A DNA stretch of 64,000 nucleotides, taken from positions 62,001 to 126,000 of the forward strand of contig NZ_CP021236.1 of NCBI RefSeq assembly GCF_003585765.1. The letters run 5' to 3'. The notes beneath the pieces were generated by a model that made no database searches, was not told where the DNA came from, and saw only the letters and a list, made by a program, of their open reading frames with translations. Source of the DNA: Pontibacter actiniarum (GTDB lineage Bacteria > Bacteroidota > Bacteroidia > Cytophagales > Hymenobacteraceae). The translations under genes and the position numbers were made by a program. How positions within the stretch are numbered: the stretch's first letter is position 1; each line of letters opens with the position of its first letter. Positions 9,201-17,184 of this stretch are shown here, piece after piece.

Positions 9201-9515
9201 TTGTGGACAGACCCGTACATAGCCGGCCTCGGCGTGTATGTGCCTTTCTGTTCCTACCTACTCCATTCAAAACAAGAACCAGACGAGAGCAGTTTTAAAA
9301 AACTTTTTGTCTATCGGGAATTGAAGAAAAACAACAGAAGAAAAACCAGTAGTAAAAAGAAATCCAAAAGGAGAAAACGGCAGTACCATTGGCGGGGACG
9401 GCAGTCCAAGTGGCAGAAGCGGTTAAAAATAGCCGTGCTGATACTTGTCACCCTTCTGGGCATTTTAGCCGTCCTAGCCAAGGCGTACCATTTCTTCGCT
9501 ATTCACACAAAATAA
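9201..9515 (+). CDS. Small Lys/Arg-rich membrane protein, uncertain
   Basis: An open frame of 104 codons with no ATG; it would start at TTG 9201 or an in-frame GTG near 9231. The middle is strongly basic (KKNNRRKTSSKKKSKRRKR) and the C-terminal third is a single membrane helix (IAVLILVTLLGILAVLAKA). It ends 6 bp before the RND gene, as an operon member would. The family is not recognised and the lack of ATG keeps confidence low; it may instead be an untranslated leader. Confidence 0.35.
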   Translation: MWTDPYIAGLGVYVPFCSYLLHSKQEPDESSFKKLFVYRELKKNNRRKTSSKKKSKRRKRQYHWRGRQSKWQKRLKIAVLILVTLLGILAVLAKAYHFFAIHTK

Positions 9516-9521
9516 CCCAAC

Positions 9522-12500
9522 ATGATAAACAGTATCATCGCTTTTTCCATTCGGAACAAGCTCATTATTGGCCTCATGATCGTCGCCTGGATCGGTGCGG
9601 GCGTCTGGGCCATGTCCACCGTTAATCTGGGTTCCGTTCCAGATATCACCAACAATCAGGTACAAGTCATCACAACATCGGAGAACCTTTCCACAGAGGA
9701 CATCGAACAGTTTGTGACCTATCCAGTCGAGCTGACCATGGCGAACCTTCCGGGGGTGGAGGAGATTCGCTCCATTTCCCGCTTTGGCCTTTCCGTAGTG
9801 ACCGTTGTGTTCGATGAGGGCATGGGCACATACCTGCCCCGGCAGTTGGTGCAGGAAAAGCTCAGCGAAGTAGAGATCCCTGAGCAGTTCGGGGAGCCCT
9901 CCATGGGTCCCATCAGTACTGGACTAGGGGAGATATACCAGTATGTTTTGGAGCCACAGCCGGGGTATGACAGCGTGTACACGCCCACAGAACTACGTAC
10001 CATACAAGACTGGATCGTGGCACGGCAGATGGCGCTAGTGCCAGGTGTGGTGGAGGTAAATGCCTTTGGCGGAAACATCAAGCAGTACGAAGTCGCGCTG
10101 GACCCCGGCAAGCTTAACTCCATGAACGTGTCGATTTCTGAGGTATTCGAGGCGCTGGAGAAAAATAACGTCAACACCGGGGGCGCCTATATCGAGCGGA
10201 ACAGCATGGCCAACTTCATCCGGGGAGAAGGCCTGGTTCGCTCGCTGGATGACATCCGCAACATCGTTGTCCGGAACGAGAATGGCACACCAATTTTGAT
10301 CAGAGACGTGGCGGATGCCGTGCAGTTCGGCAGCCAGGTACGCTACGGGGCCTTTACTCAGGACGGAAGGGAGGCTGTGGGCGGTATGGTGCTCATGCTC
10401 CGCGGCGAGAGCCCGGACAAAGTCATCAATGCAGTGAAGGAGCGTATGGCAGAAGTACAAAAGTCGCTGCCGGAGGGGCTGGTGATTAAGCCTTTTATTG
10501 ACCAAAGCAATCTGATAGCGCGTACCACCAGCACCGTTTCCAAAAATCTTACCGAGGGGGCGCTGATTGTCGTGTTCGTGCTCGTGCTGTTGCTGGGTAG
10601 CCTACGGGGCGGCCTTATTACCGCTTCGGTGATTCCGCTGGCTTTGCTGTTTGCCTTCATCCTGATGCGCATCTTCAATGTATCGGCCAACCTGATGAGC
10701 CTAGGCGCCATCGACTTCGGGATAATTGTGGACGGGGCTGTGATTATTGTAGAAGGCACTGTGCACATGATAGAAAAGAGAATGAAGGAAGGGAAGGGGA
10801 ACTTTGGGCAGCAGATGGATGAGATTGCCTACGAGTCGAGTAGCACGATGATGAACTCCGCATTTTTCGGGCAGATCATTATCCTGATCGTGTTCGCCCC
10901 TATCCTTTTCCTGACTGGGGTGGAGGGCAAGATGTTCCAGCCGATGGCCTATACCTTCGGCTTTGCCGTGCTGGGGTCCATTATTCTGTGTCTAACGTAT
11001 GTACCTGTGGTGTCGGCTTTATTTCTCAAGCCATCTCACGGCAAGAAGAACTTGCTCAGCAAATTTGAAAACAAAGTGGAACATGTTAGCAATAGGCTAA
11101 TGGGTGGGGTAAACAAAGGCTATCTGCCTTTGCTGCGCAAGTCCCTTAACCACAAAGTTGTGGTGCTGATGTCTGCAGTGGTTTTATTGGTAGGTGCAGT
11201 CCTTACCTTCTCCCGTATGGGCGGTGAGTTTATCCCAAGTCTGGATGAGGGCGACATTGCCATGCAGGCGCTGCTGCGCCCGGGATCCTCTCTTTCTGAG
11301 AGCATTGAGCAGTCCAAGAAGATAGAAAAGATCGTTTTGGAGAACTTCCCGGAGGTGAAGACGATGGTGGCCCGCATCGGGGTGTCGGCCATTCCTACTG
11401 ACCCGATGCCGATGGATATCCTGGACTCCTTCATTATCCTGGAAAAGGACATGGACAAGTGGGAAAGCGCGGATTCAAAAGAAGAACTGATCGGGAAGAT
11501 CAAAGAAAAGCTGTCGGTGCTGCCGGGCATCAACTTTGTGTTCAGCCAGCCGGTGGAGCTGCGCTTTAATGAATTGATCAGCGGCGTGCGGGAGGATGTG
11601 GCCGTGAAACTTTACGGGGAGGACCTGAACGTACTGGCTTCTAAAGGTCAGCAGATGGCGCAAATTATCCAGACCGTGCCGGGCGTGGGTGATGTGAACC
11701 TGGAGGCTATATCCGGGCTGCCGCAGATGACGGTTCGTTTTGACCGGGGGAAAATAGCCCAGTATGGGCTGGACATCGAAAAGCTCAACAACTATATCAG
11801 CGCCGCCTTTGCAGGTGGGGTAGCCGGGGTGGTCTTTGAAGGGGAGAGACGCTTTGATATTGCCGTTCGCCTCTCGGAGGTGAACAGGCGCAGCATCGAG
11901 GACCTCAGAAACCTATACATCGACTTACCTAACGGGGAGCAGGTGCCCCTGCAGCAGGTGGCTGACATCAGTTATCAGCCGGGCCCCATGCAGATATCCC
12001 GCGACAATACTTCCCGAAGAATAAACGTGGGGGTAAATGTGCGTGGCCGTGACGTGGAGAGCATGGTGAATGAAATACAACAAAAGCTGGATGCGCAGCT
12101 GAACCTGCCGCCCGGCTACTATGTAACCTACGGCGGGTCTTTTGAAAACCTGCAGCGGGCCAAAGCGCGCCTGCAGGTGGTGGTGCCTATCGCACTGGCC
12201 TTAATATTTATCTTGCTGTATTTTGCCTTAAAGTCGCTTTCCCAGTCCATCATGATCTACATGGCGGTGCCGCTGGCAGCCATCGGCGGGATATTTGCCT
12301 TGGCCCTTAGAGGGATGCCTTTCAGTATCTCTGCTGGGGTAGGGTTTATCGTGCTCTTCGGGGTAGCTGTACTGAATGGGTTGGTCCTGGTCAGCCGGTT
12401 CAACAGCTTAAAAGAAGAAGGTATTACGGACCTGAAGCAACGTATCTTTATCGGTACAGAAGAACGGCTGCGACCTATCCTGCTGACGGCCACGGCCGCC

Positions 12501-13931
12501 ATCATGGGCTTTATCCCGATGGCCTTTTCTGCCTCCGCTGGGGCTGAAGTGCAGCGGCCGTTGGCAACAGTCGTGATCGGCGGTTTGATTACCGCGACGT
12601 TCCTCACGCTCGTGGTGGTGCCTATTCTGTACTTCTTTGTTGAGTCTAAGGTTGGAAAAAGCGGAGGCAAAGGGAATATGGCCATGGCCCCCTCACTCGT
12701 TATACCTTTGGTAATCGGTGCCGGGTTGTTCTTTTCTCCGGCCGCAGCCACGGCACAGGATAAAAAAGCGCTTCCGGACAACATGCCGGCTATCTCCATG
12801 GAGGAGGCCGTGCAGCGGGCGGTGGCCAATTACCCCTCCGTTACAGCGGCCAGACTTGGCATAGAAAACCAGCAGGCGCTGAAAAGCACGGCCTGGAACT
12901 TGGGGAGTACCCAGGTCTTCACAGGAAAAGAAGAGGTAGGAAATGAGAGCCAGGGTGTTCAGAACCGTATCGGTATTCAGCAGCAGAATATAGAGGTATT
13001 CAGTATCGCGCCTAGGCTCAATCTGCAGCAAAAGCAGGTTAACCTGGCCCAGTCGGCGCTGAATCTGACCTCGCTGGAGGTAGCGCGTGAGGTGCGTATA
13101 GCCTGGAGCAACACCTACGCGGCCAGAAGCCAGTACCTGCTTTACCAGCGACTGGACTCTATTTTTTCAGAGTTCACCAGAGCTGCAAAGGTACGTTACG
13201 AAACAGAGGCCATTTCCCACTTGGAGTATCTGGCAGCGACAAACCAGGCCCGGCAGATAACGGTACAGCAGGAGCAGGCCTTCCGTAACTATCAGGCGGC
13301 CCTGCGCCAACTGAATCAGTGGCTGGTAAACGACACGCCCTTAACTGCGGCACTGACAGAGCCTGAGCAGTTGACAGCCCCTCTACCAGGTATAGCAGAC
13401 ACCCTGAGCCAGCACCCATTGCTGGACTATTCCCGCCAGCAGGTGGAGGTGGCCCAGGCCCGCCTGCGAGTGGCCAAAGCGGCTTACTTGCCGAGCCTGA
13501 GCGGGCAGTACGCTGACCAGAAGATAGCGGGCCAGTCAGGGTTCTACAGTTACCAAATAGGGATAAACTTCCCGCTACTCCCTTTTGCGGAGCGTGGCCG
13601 GGCCCAGTCAGCCAAGATAGAGCGTGAAATCGCAGAGCAGAACCTGCGCCGTACGCAGCTGGAGCTGCAGGCTGGCTACGGCAGTCTGCTGGAGGAGTAC
13701 CGCAAATGGCTTAACTCCTGGCAATACTACCAGCAGGAGGCCTTGCCTTTGGCCGTAGAGCAGCGCAACGGGGCCATCATTGCTTACCGCGAAGGAGCCA
13801 TCGACTACATTGGTTTTCTGCAAATCATTCGGGATGCCATACAGGTGGAGTTCAATGCCCAGGAGGCGCTTGGGAACTACCTGGATACGAAGGCGCGCCT
13901 GATTTATTTTCTTCAATCTTCCAATCAATAA
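9522..13931 (+). CDS. CzcA-type heavy-metal RND pump fused to an outer-membrane-factor domain
   Basis: 1469 residues. Residues 1-1045 are a full HME-RND pump (12 helices, two large periplasmic loops). The proton-relay residues match CzcA: D398 and D404 in DFGIIVDGAV and E411, the pattern of divalent-cation (Co/Zn/Cd/Ni) pumps rather than the CusA pattern. From M1053 a new hydrophobic signal-like segment ending in AATAQ leads to a TolC/CzcC-type coiled-coil domain (about 1085-1469). RND-OMF fusions of this kind are known in Bacteroidetes; the internal leader would put the OMF part in the periplasm, perhaps with cleavage. The adaptor gene follows 14 bp later, giving a complete trans-envelope exporter. 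Confidence 0.92.
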   Translation: MINSIIAFSIRNKLIIGLMIVAWIGAGVWAMSTVNLGSVPDITNNQVQVITTSENLSTEDIEQFVTYPVELTMANLPGVEEIRSISRFGLSVVTVVFDEGMGTYLPRQLVQEKLSEVEIPEQFGEPSMGPISTGLGEIYQYVLEPQPGYDSVYTPTELRTIQDWIVARQMALVPGVVEVNAFGGNIKQYEVALDPGKLNSMNVSISEVFEALEKNNVNTGGAYIERNSMANFIRGEGLVRSLDDIRNIVVRNENGTPILIRDVADAVQFGSQVRYGAFTQDGREAVGGMVLMLRGESPDKVINAVKERMAEVQKSLPEGLVIKPFIDQSNLIARTTSTVSKNLTEGALIVVFVLVLLLGSLRGGLITASVIPLALLFAFILMRIFNVSANLMSLGAIDFGIIVDGAVIIVEGTVHMIEKRMKEGKGNFGQQMDEIAYESSSTMMNSAFFGQIIILIVFAPILFLTGVEGKMFQPMAYTFGFAVLGSIILCLTYVPVVSALFLKPSHGKKNLLSKFENKVEHVSNRLMGGVNKGYLPLLRKSLNHKVVVLMSAVVLLVGAVLTFSRMGGEFIPSLDEGDIAMQALLRPGSSLSESIEQSKKIEKIVLENFPEVKTMVARIGVSAIPTDPMPMDILDSFIILEKDMDKWESADSKEELIGKIKEKLSVLPGINFVFSQPVELRFNELISGVREDVAVKLYGEDLNVLASKGQQMAQIIQTVPGVGDVNLEAISGLPQMTVRFDRGKIAQYGLDIEKLNNYISAAFAGGVAGVVFEGERRFDIAVRLSEVNRRSIEDLRNLYIDLPNGEQVPLQQVADISYQPGPMQISRDNTSRRINVGVNVRGRDVESMVNEIQQKLDAQLNLPPGYYVTYGGSFENLQRAKARLQVVVPIALALIFILLYFALKSLSQSIMIYMAVPLAAIGGIFALALRGMPFSISAGVGFIVLFGVAVLNGLVLVSRFNSLKEEGITDLKQRIFIGTEERLRPILLTATAAIMGFIPMAFSASAGAEVQRPLATVVIGGLITATFLTLVVVPILYFFVESKVGKSGGKGNMAMAPSLVIPLVIGAGLFFSPAAATAQDKKALPDNMPAISMEEAVQRAVANYPSVTAARLGIENQQALKSTAWNLGSTQVFTGKEEVGNESQGVQNRIGIQQQNIEVFSIAPRLNLQQKQVNLAQSALNLTSLEVAREVRIAWSNTYAARSQYLLYQRLDSIFSEFTRAAKVRYETEAISHLEYLAATNQARQITVQQEQAFRNYQAALRQLNQWLVNDTPLTAALTEPEQLTAPLPGIADTLSQHPLLDYSRQQVEVAQARLRVAKAAYLPSLSGQYADQKIAGQSGFYSYQIGINFPLLPFAERGRAQSAKIEREIAEQNLRRTQLELQAGYGSLLEEYRKWLNSWQYYQQEALPLAVEQRNGAIIAYREGAIDYIGFLQIIRDAIQVEFNAQEALGNYLDTKARLIYFLQSSNQ

Positions 13932-13945
13932 AATAACTAAAGACG

Positions 13946-15211
13946 ATGCATATCAAATCTAAAATAAACGTGCTGCTATTCGTGCTGCTATCAATTTTCG
14001 GTGCCTGTGGCTCTCCGGAAGAGCCGGTGGCGGAGCAGGAAACCCAAGGCGAGGAAGCTGAAGGACATGCAGAGGAGGAAGGTACTGTGCGCATGTCTCC
14101 TCAGCAAATGGAGTCTATTGGCCTTCAGCTGGGGACGCTTCAGAGCAGAAATTTGTCCGGTAACATAAAAGTAACAGGAGAGCTGGAGGTACCGCCTCAG
14201 AGTGAGGCTAACGTAAGTGCGACGGTTGGGGGGAACGTGCAGGAAATTAAAGTTATTGAAGGTGACAAGGTGCGGAAAGGGCAGACGCTTGCTTTGCTGG
14301 CACACCCCGAGTTGGTGCAGATGCAGGTAGACCTGCAGGAGGCAGCCAGCAGGCTACAGTACCTGGAGCAGGAGTATCAGCGTCAGCAGCGGCTGTATGA
14401 GCAGAAGGTGGGCTCTGGGCGGGACCTGCAGGAGGCCACGTCGAATTATAGCACCAGTAAGGCCCAGGTGGAAGGCCTCAAGTCCAGGCTTCGCATCCTG
14501 GGGCTCAACACAGGCAGCATCCTCTCAGGCAAGATATTCCAGTCAGTTCCAGTCGTTTCACCCATCAGTGGTTATGTGCAGAAGGTAAATATTACCAACG
14601 GGCAGTATGTATCGCCCCAGGAGCAGATGTTTTCCGTGGTGGATCGGTCACAGCTTCATGCAGACTTTATGGTGTTTGAGAAAGACGTTTCAAAGGTTAA
14701 GGTAGGACAAAAAGTAATATTTAGTGTTGCCAACGCGGCAGGTAGGGAGTATACGGCTACCATATATAATATGAGCCCCGCCTTTGAGAAAGATGTCAGA
14801 GCCGTGCATTTGCATGCTGACATAGAAGGTAGTACGGAAAACCTCATACCTGGTATGTACATTGAGGGCCGTATAGCAACGGATACCACAACAGCGCTAG
14901 CCCTTCCAGAGACAGCCGTTGTGCAGGAGGGAGAGCAGTCCTTCATCTTTGTGAAGACAGGAGAAGCAGATGCCGAGGCCCATGCTGATGAAGAAAATCA
15001 TGCAGAGGAAGAAGCACCAGCTACAGGAGAACAAACAGCTGGAAAGGTTTGGGTGTTTAAGCAGGTTCCTGTTGTAACAGGAGCCAGTAGTAACGGATGG
15101 ATAGAGGTAAAGCTGCTGCAGCCCCTTCCTGATAATGCACAGATAGCCTACACCGGTGCTTACAACCTTATTTCTGAAATGAATAAAGGGGCCACGGAAC
15201 ACGGCCATTAA
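13946..15211 (+). CDS. CzcB-like RND periplasmic adaptor lipoprotein
   Basis: 421 residues with a lipobox (FGAC, Cys21). It has the hairpin and barrel-sandwich layout of HlyD/CzcB adaptors: a lipoyl-like half at about 75-105, a coiled coil at about 110-175, the second lipoyl half at 190-230 and beta-barrel domains to 330. A His/Glu-rich insertion (about 340-365, with HADEENHAEEE) and a terminal HGH are likely metal-binding loops. Residues 24-45 are also acidic with His. It connects the CzcA-OMF fusion to metal capture in the periplasm. A strong hairpin follows the stop. Confidence 0.9.
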   Translation: MHIKSKINVLLFVLLSIFGACGSPEEPVAEQETQGEEAEGHAEEEGTVRMSPQQMESIGLQLGTLQSRNLSGNIKVTGELEVPPQSEANVSATVGGNVQEIKVIEGDKVRKGQTLALLAHPELVQMQVDLQEAASRLQYLEQEYQRQQRLYEQKVGSGRDLQEATSNYSTSKAQVEGLKSRLRILGLNTGSILSGKIFQSVPVVSPISGYVQKVNITNGQYVSPQEQMFSVVDRSQLHADFMVFEKDVSKVKVGQKVIFSVANAAGREYTATIYNMSPAFEKDVRAVHLHADIEGSTENLIPGMYIEGRIATDTTTALALPETAVVQEGEQSFIFVKTGEADAEAHADEENHAEEEAPATGEQTAGKVWVFKQVPVVTGASSNGWIEVKLLQPLPDNAQIAYTGAYNLISEMNKGATEHGH

Positions 15212-15226
15212 AGATTAAGTGATGAG

Positions 15227-15254
15227 CATGGCCGCGCACATGTGTGCGGCCATG
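15227..15254 (+). terminator. Hairpin terminator after the czc-like operon
   Basis: CATGGCCGCGCACATG and TGTGCGGCCATG form a near-perfect stem with one G-T wobble, centred at 15240. TCTTTGG follows rather than a pure T-run. It lies 16 bp after the adaptor stop and 96 bp before the PII-like gene, so it should separate the efflux operon from the PII-like transcript. Confidence 0.65.
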
Positions 15255-15349
15255 TCTTTGGCAGGCGATTGCCTGGAAAAGGTTCGGAGAATAGAAATGA
15301 TACGCTAGGAGACAGAAATTAAATTATAGCATAGATAAGATTCAACATA

Positions 15350-15685
15350 ATGAAAGAAATAAAAGCATTTATAAAACCATCCAGGGTACAGAAGGTAGTG
15401 GAGGCGCTGCGGGAAAACGGGTTTGAGAGCGTTACCCTCTCTCAGGGAGAAGGCACCGGGGCCTACAGCCGCCAGGATGCCTTTCCTTCACTCGACTTTC
15501 GCTTCACGGACAGCAAAATCGTGAAACTGGAGCTTGTCTGCCAGAATGAGGAAGCGGCCAGGGCTGTGCAGTTAATTAGCGACAACGGCCGGTCGCCGGA
15601 ACCAGGCGATGGCATCATCTACACGACTGAAATTGAAAGCGCTTACCGCATCAAGACGGGAGAATCGATAAAGCGCTTTGATTGA
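15350..15685 (+). CDS. PII-family protein (PII-NG-like, metal-efflux associated)
   Basis: 111 residues with the PII beta-alpha-beta fold: start MKEIKAFIKPSRVQKVVEAL, a T-loop region at about 35-55 and a B-loop-like SPEPGDGIIYTTEIESAYRI. In nitrogen-regulatory PII proteins the T-loop carries a conserved Tyr in a different context; here it is short and reads EGTGAYSRQDAFPS. A subgroup of PII proteins (PII-NG) is known to sit beside heavy-metal RND genes rather than amt/glnA, and the position here fits. Its ligand and partner are unknown. A Fur-family gene follows after 39 bp. Confidence 0.82.
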   Translation: MKEIKAFIKPSRVQKVVEALRENGFESVTLSQGEGTGAYSRQDAFPSLDFRFTDSKIVKLELVCQNEEAARAVQLISDNGRSPEPGDGIIYTTEIESAYRIKTGESIKRFD

Positions 15686-15724
15686 AAAACATATGGTTCG
15701 GTTGGTTGTAAACAGATAAAAGCA

Positions 15725-16138
15725 ATGCCGGAAGATCTTGAAATTAGGCTGAAAAGCAGGGGCATCCGGCCTACGGCCATGCGCCTGCTGGTGCTGGAAA
15801 AACTCACTGAGCAGCAAACAGCCGTTAGTCTGAGTGAAATGGAAGCGGGTTTTGAGCAAGTGGACCGTGTCACGCTATACCGCACGCTCAAGACCTTTGA
15901 GGAGAAAGGGCTGGTACATCAGATTATTGACGGAGCGGGACTAACCAAGTATGCCTTGTGCCAGGAAGACTGCACTTGTGCGATGGAGGACCTGCATGTG
16001 CATTTTTACTGCAACTCCTGCAAAGAAACTTACTGCCTTCCAAAGGTTAAAGTGCCTGGTATACAGCTCCCGCACAGATTTCGGTTAGAGGAGATAAACA
16101 TGGTGGTGAAAGGCATTTGTGACCAATGTGTCACTTAA
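15725..16138 (+). CDS. Fur-family transcriptional regulator
   Basis: 137 residues. A winged helix occupies about 10-75 (VDRVTLYRTLKTFEEKGLV is the recognition region) and the dimer/metal domain follows. Two CxxC pairs, C96/C99 (CNSC) and C132/C135 (CDQC), form the structural zinc site; H91 and H93 (DLHVHF) are sensing-site candidates, with extra cysteines at C79, C83 and C85. Fur, Zur and peroxide types cannot be told apart from sequence alone, but linkage to Zn/Co/Cd exporters favours a zinc or divalent-metal sensor for the flanking operons. Confidence 0.87.
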   Translation: MPEDLEIRLKSRGIRPTAMRLLVLEKLTEQQTAVSLSEMEAGFEQVDRVTLYRTLKTFEEKGLVHQIIDGAGLTKYALCQEDCTCAMEDLHVHFYCNSCKETYCLPKVKVPGIQLPHRFRLEEINMVVKGICDQCVT

Positions 16139-16262
16139 GGGTGTAGCAGTCTTCTCCCCAGTTTAACAGATGTGGGCTTTACCAGGCATGTATAGGCAGA
16201 AATATATACCAGGAAGAGTTATTTCCAAGGGTGTTGTCTATCAAAATAGATATTAGGGTAAA

Positions 16263-17024
16263 ATGAGCAGAAAACTGACTATTGTGTGGATAGGGGCGTG
16301 GATAGCTGTAGCTGCGTTGTCCTTATTTCCCCTAATACTTTCCATAGGTGGTGTTGAGGCGCAACATCAGGAAGTATCCTGGCTGGGCAAAGCTGCCTTG
16401 ACACTTAAAGGCAGCTCCCCGTTTCAGAAATCAGAGCCGTATCTAATCTGGGTATTAATTGGACTGCTAATAGCAGCTTTTATATTAAGAGTGCTGATCG
16501 GCAATAAAAAGCTTCAGGCAATGAAGGAGCTTTATGTCACACACCAGATGGCTACCCTCCTCACGAAAGGTGAAAGCCAAATGGTAGCCTTACTGCCACG
16601 GCTGTTGGGGCCTGATAGACAGCAAAGCTCCTATTCAAGCCCTGAACAGGCGGTAGCCAAAATTATTGCCGGACTGATGAACACGCAAGGAGGGTACCTC
16701 TTTATTGGTGTGAACAAAGAAGGCACATGCAGTGGACTGGAAGAGGATTATCAGGAGTTGGGAAAGCCACATCAGAAACATTTTAATCAGTATCTCCTGA
16801 AGGCGGTGCAAGATATGCTAGACCCTAGCTGTTGTCTTTTATTAAAGGTTAACTTTTACACAATTAGTGGGAAAGATATATGCCGCGTTCAGGTGAAACG
16901 CTCTCCCTCGCCTGTTTACGTGCATGTGGGGGAGCGGGCGCATTTTTACATACGTGCAGAGAAGCGTATACTGGAACTGGATGTCAGGGAGGTGCTGGAG
17001 TATATTGAAAAGGTGTTTTATTGA
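16263..17024 (+). CDS. Membrane-anchored Schlafen AlbA_2-like protein
   Basis: 253 residues with two membrane helices (about 7-27 and 62-80) followed by a soluble domain resembling the Schlafen AlbA_2 fold: GLMNTQGGYLFIGVNKEG and then SGLEEDY are the diagnostic segment. The usual acidic residue of the entry motif (E-x-x-x-E-F-K) is replaced: here it reads GESQMVALLPRL. AlbA_2 domains are usually linked to ATP/nucleic-acid binding; a membrane-tethered form in a metal island is unusual. It has its own spacing (125 bp upstream, 160 bp downstream). Confidence 0.7.
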   Translation: MSRKLTIVWIGAWIAVAALSLFPLILSIGGVEAQHQEVSWLGKAALTLKGSSPFQKSEPYLIWVLIGLLIAAFILRVLIGNKKLQAMKELYVTHQMATLLTKGESQMVALLPRLLGPDRQQSSYSSPEQAVAKIIAGLMNTQGGYLFIGVNKEGTCSGLEEDYQELGKPHQKHFNQYLLKAVQDMLDPSCCLLLKVNFYTISGKDICRVQVKRSPSPVYVHVGERAHFYIRAEKRILELDVREVLEYIEKVFY

Positions 17025-17055
17025 GCCTCAAGTTGAATGAAAGTTTAGAGGCGTA

Positions 17056-17073
17056 TGCAGGAAAGGGCCTGCA
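17056..17073 (+). terminator. Small hairpin after the AlbA_2 gene
   Basis: TGCAGG (17056..17061) pairs with CCTGCA (17068..17073) around an AAAGGG loop, 32 bp after the stop. No T-run follows, so terminator activity is uncertain. Confidence 0.3.
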
Positions 17074-17184
17074 CATATATATTACATAACCACAAAAGTG
17101 AACAGGCTCAATAAAATAAGCTGCACGAACTGTCCGCTTACAATTGACTTATAAAAGGTTGTGTTAATAACTAATCAATAAACT

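Noticed and set aside
12257..12829. 190-codon minus-strand frame
   Set aside because: Antisense of the CzcA-OMF fusion; low-complexity Thr/Ser/Pro product typical of shadow frames.
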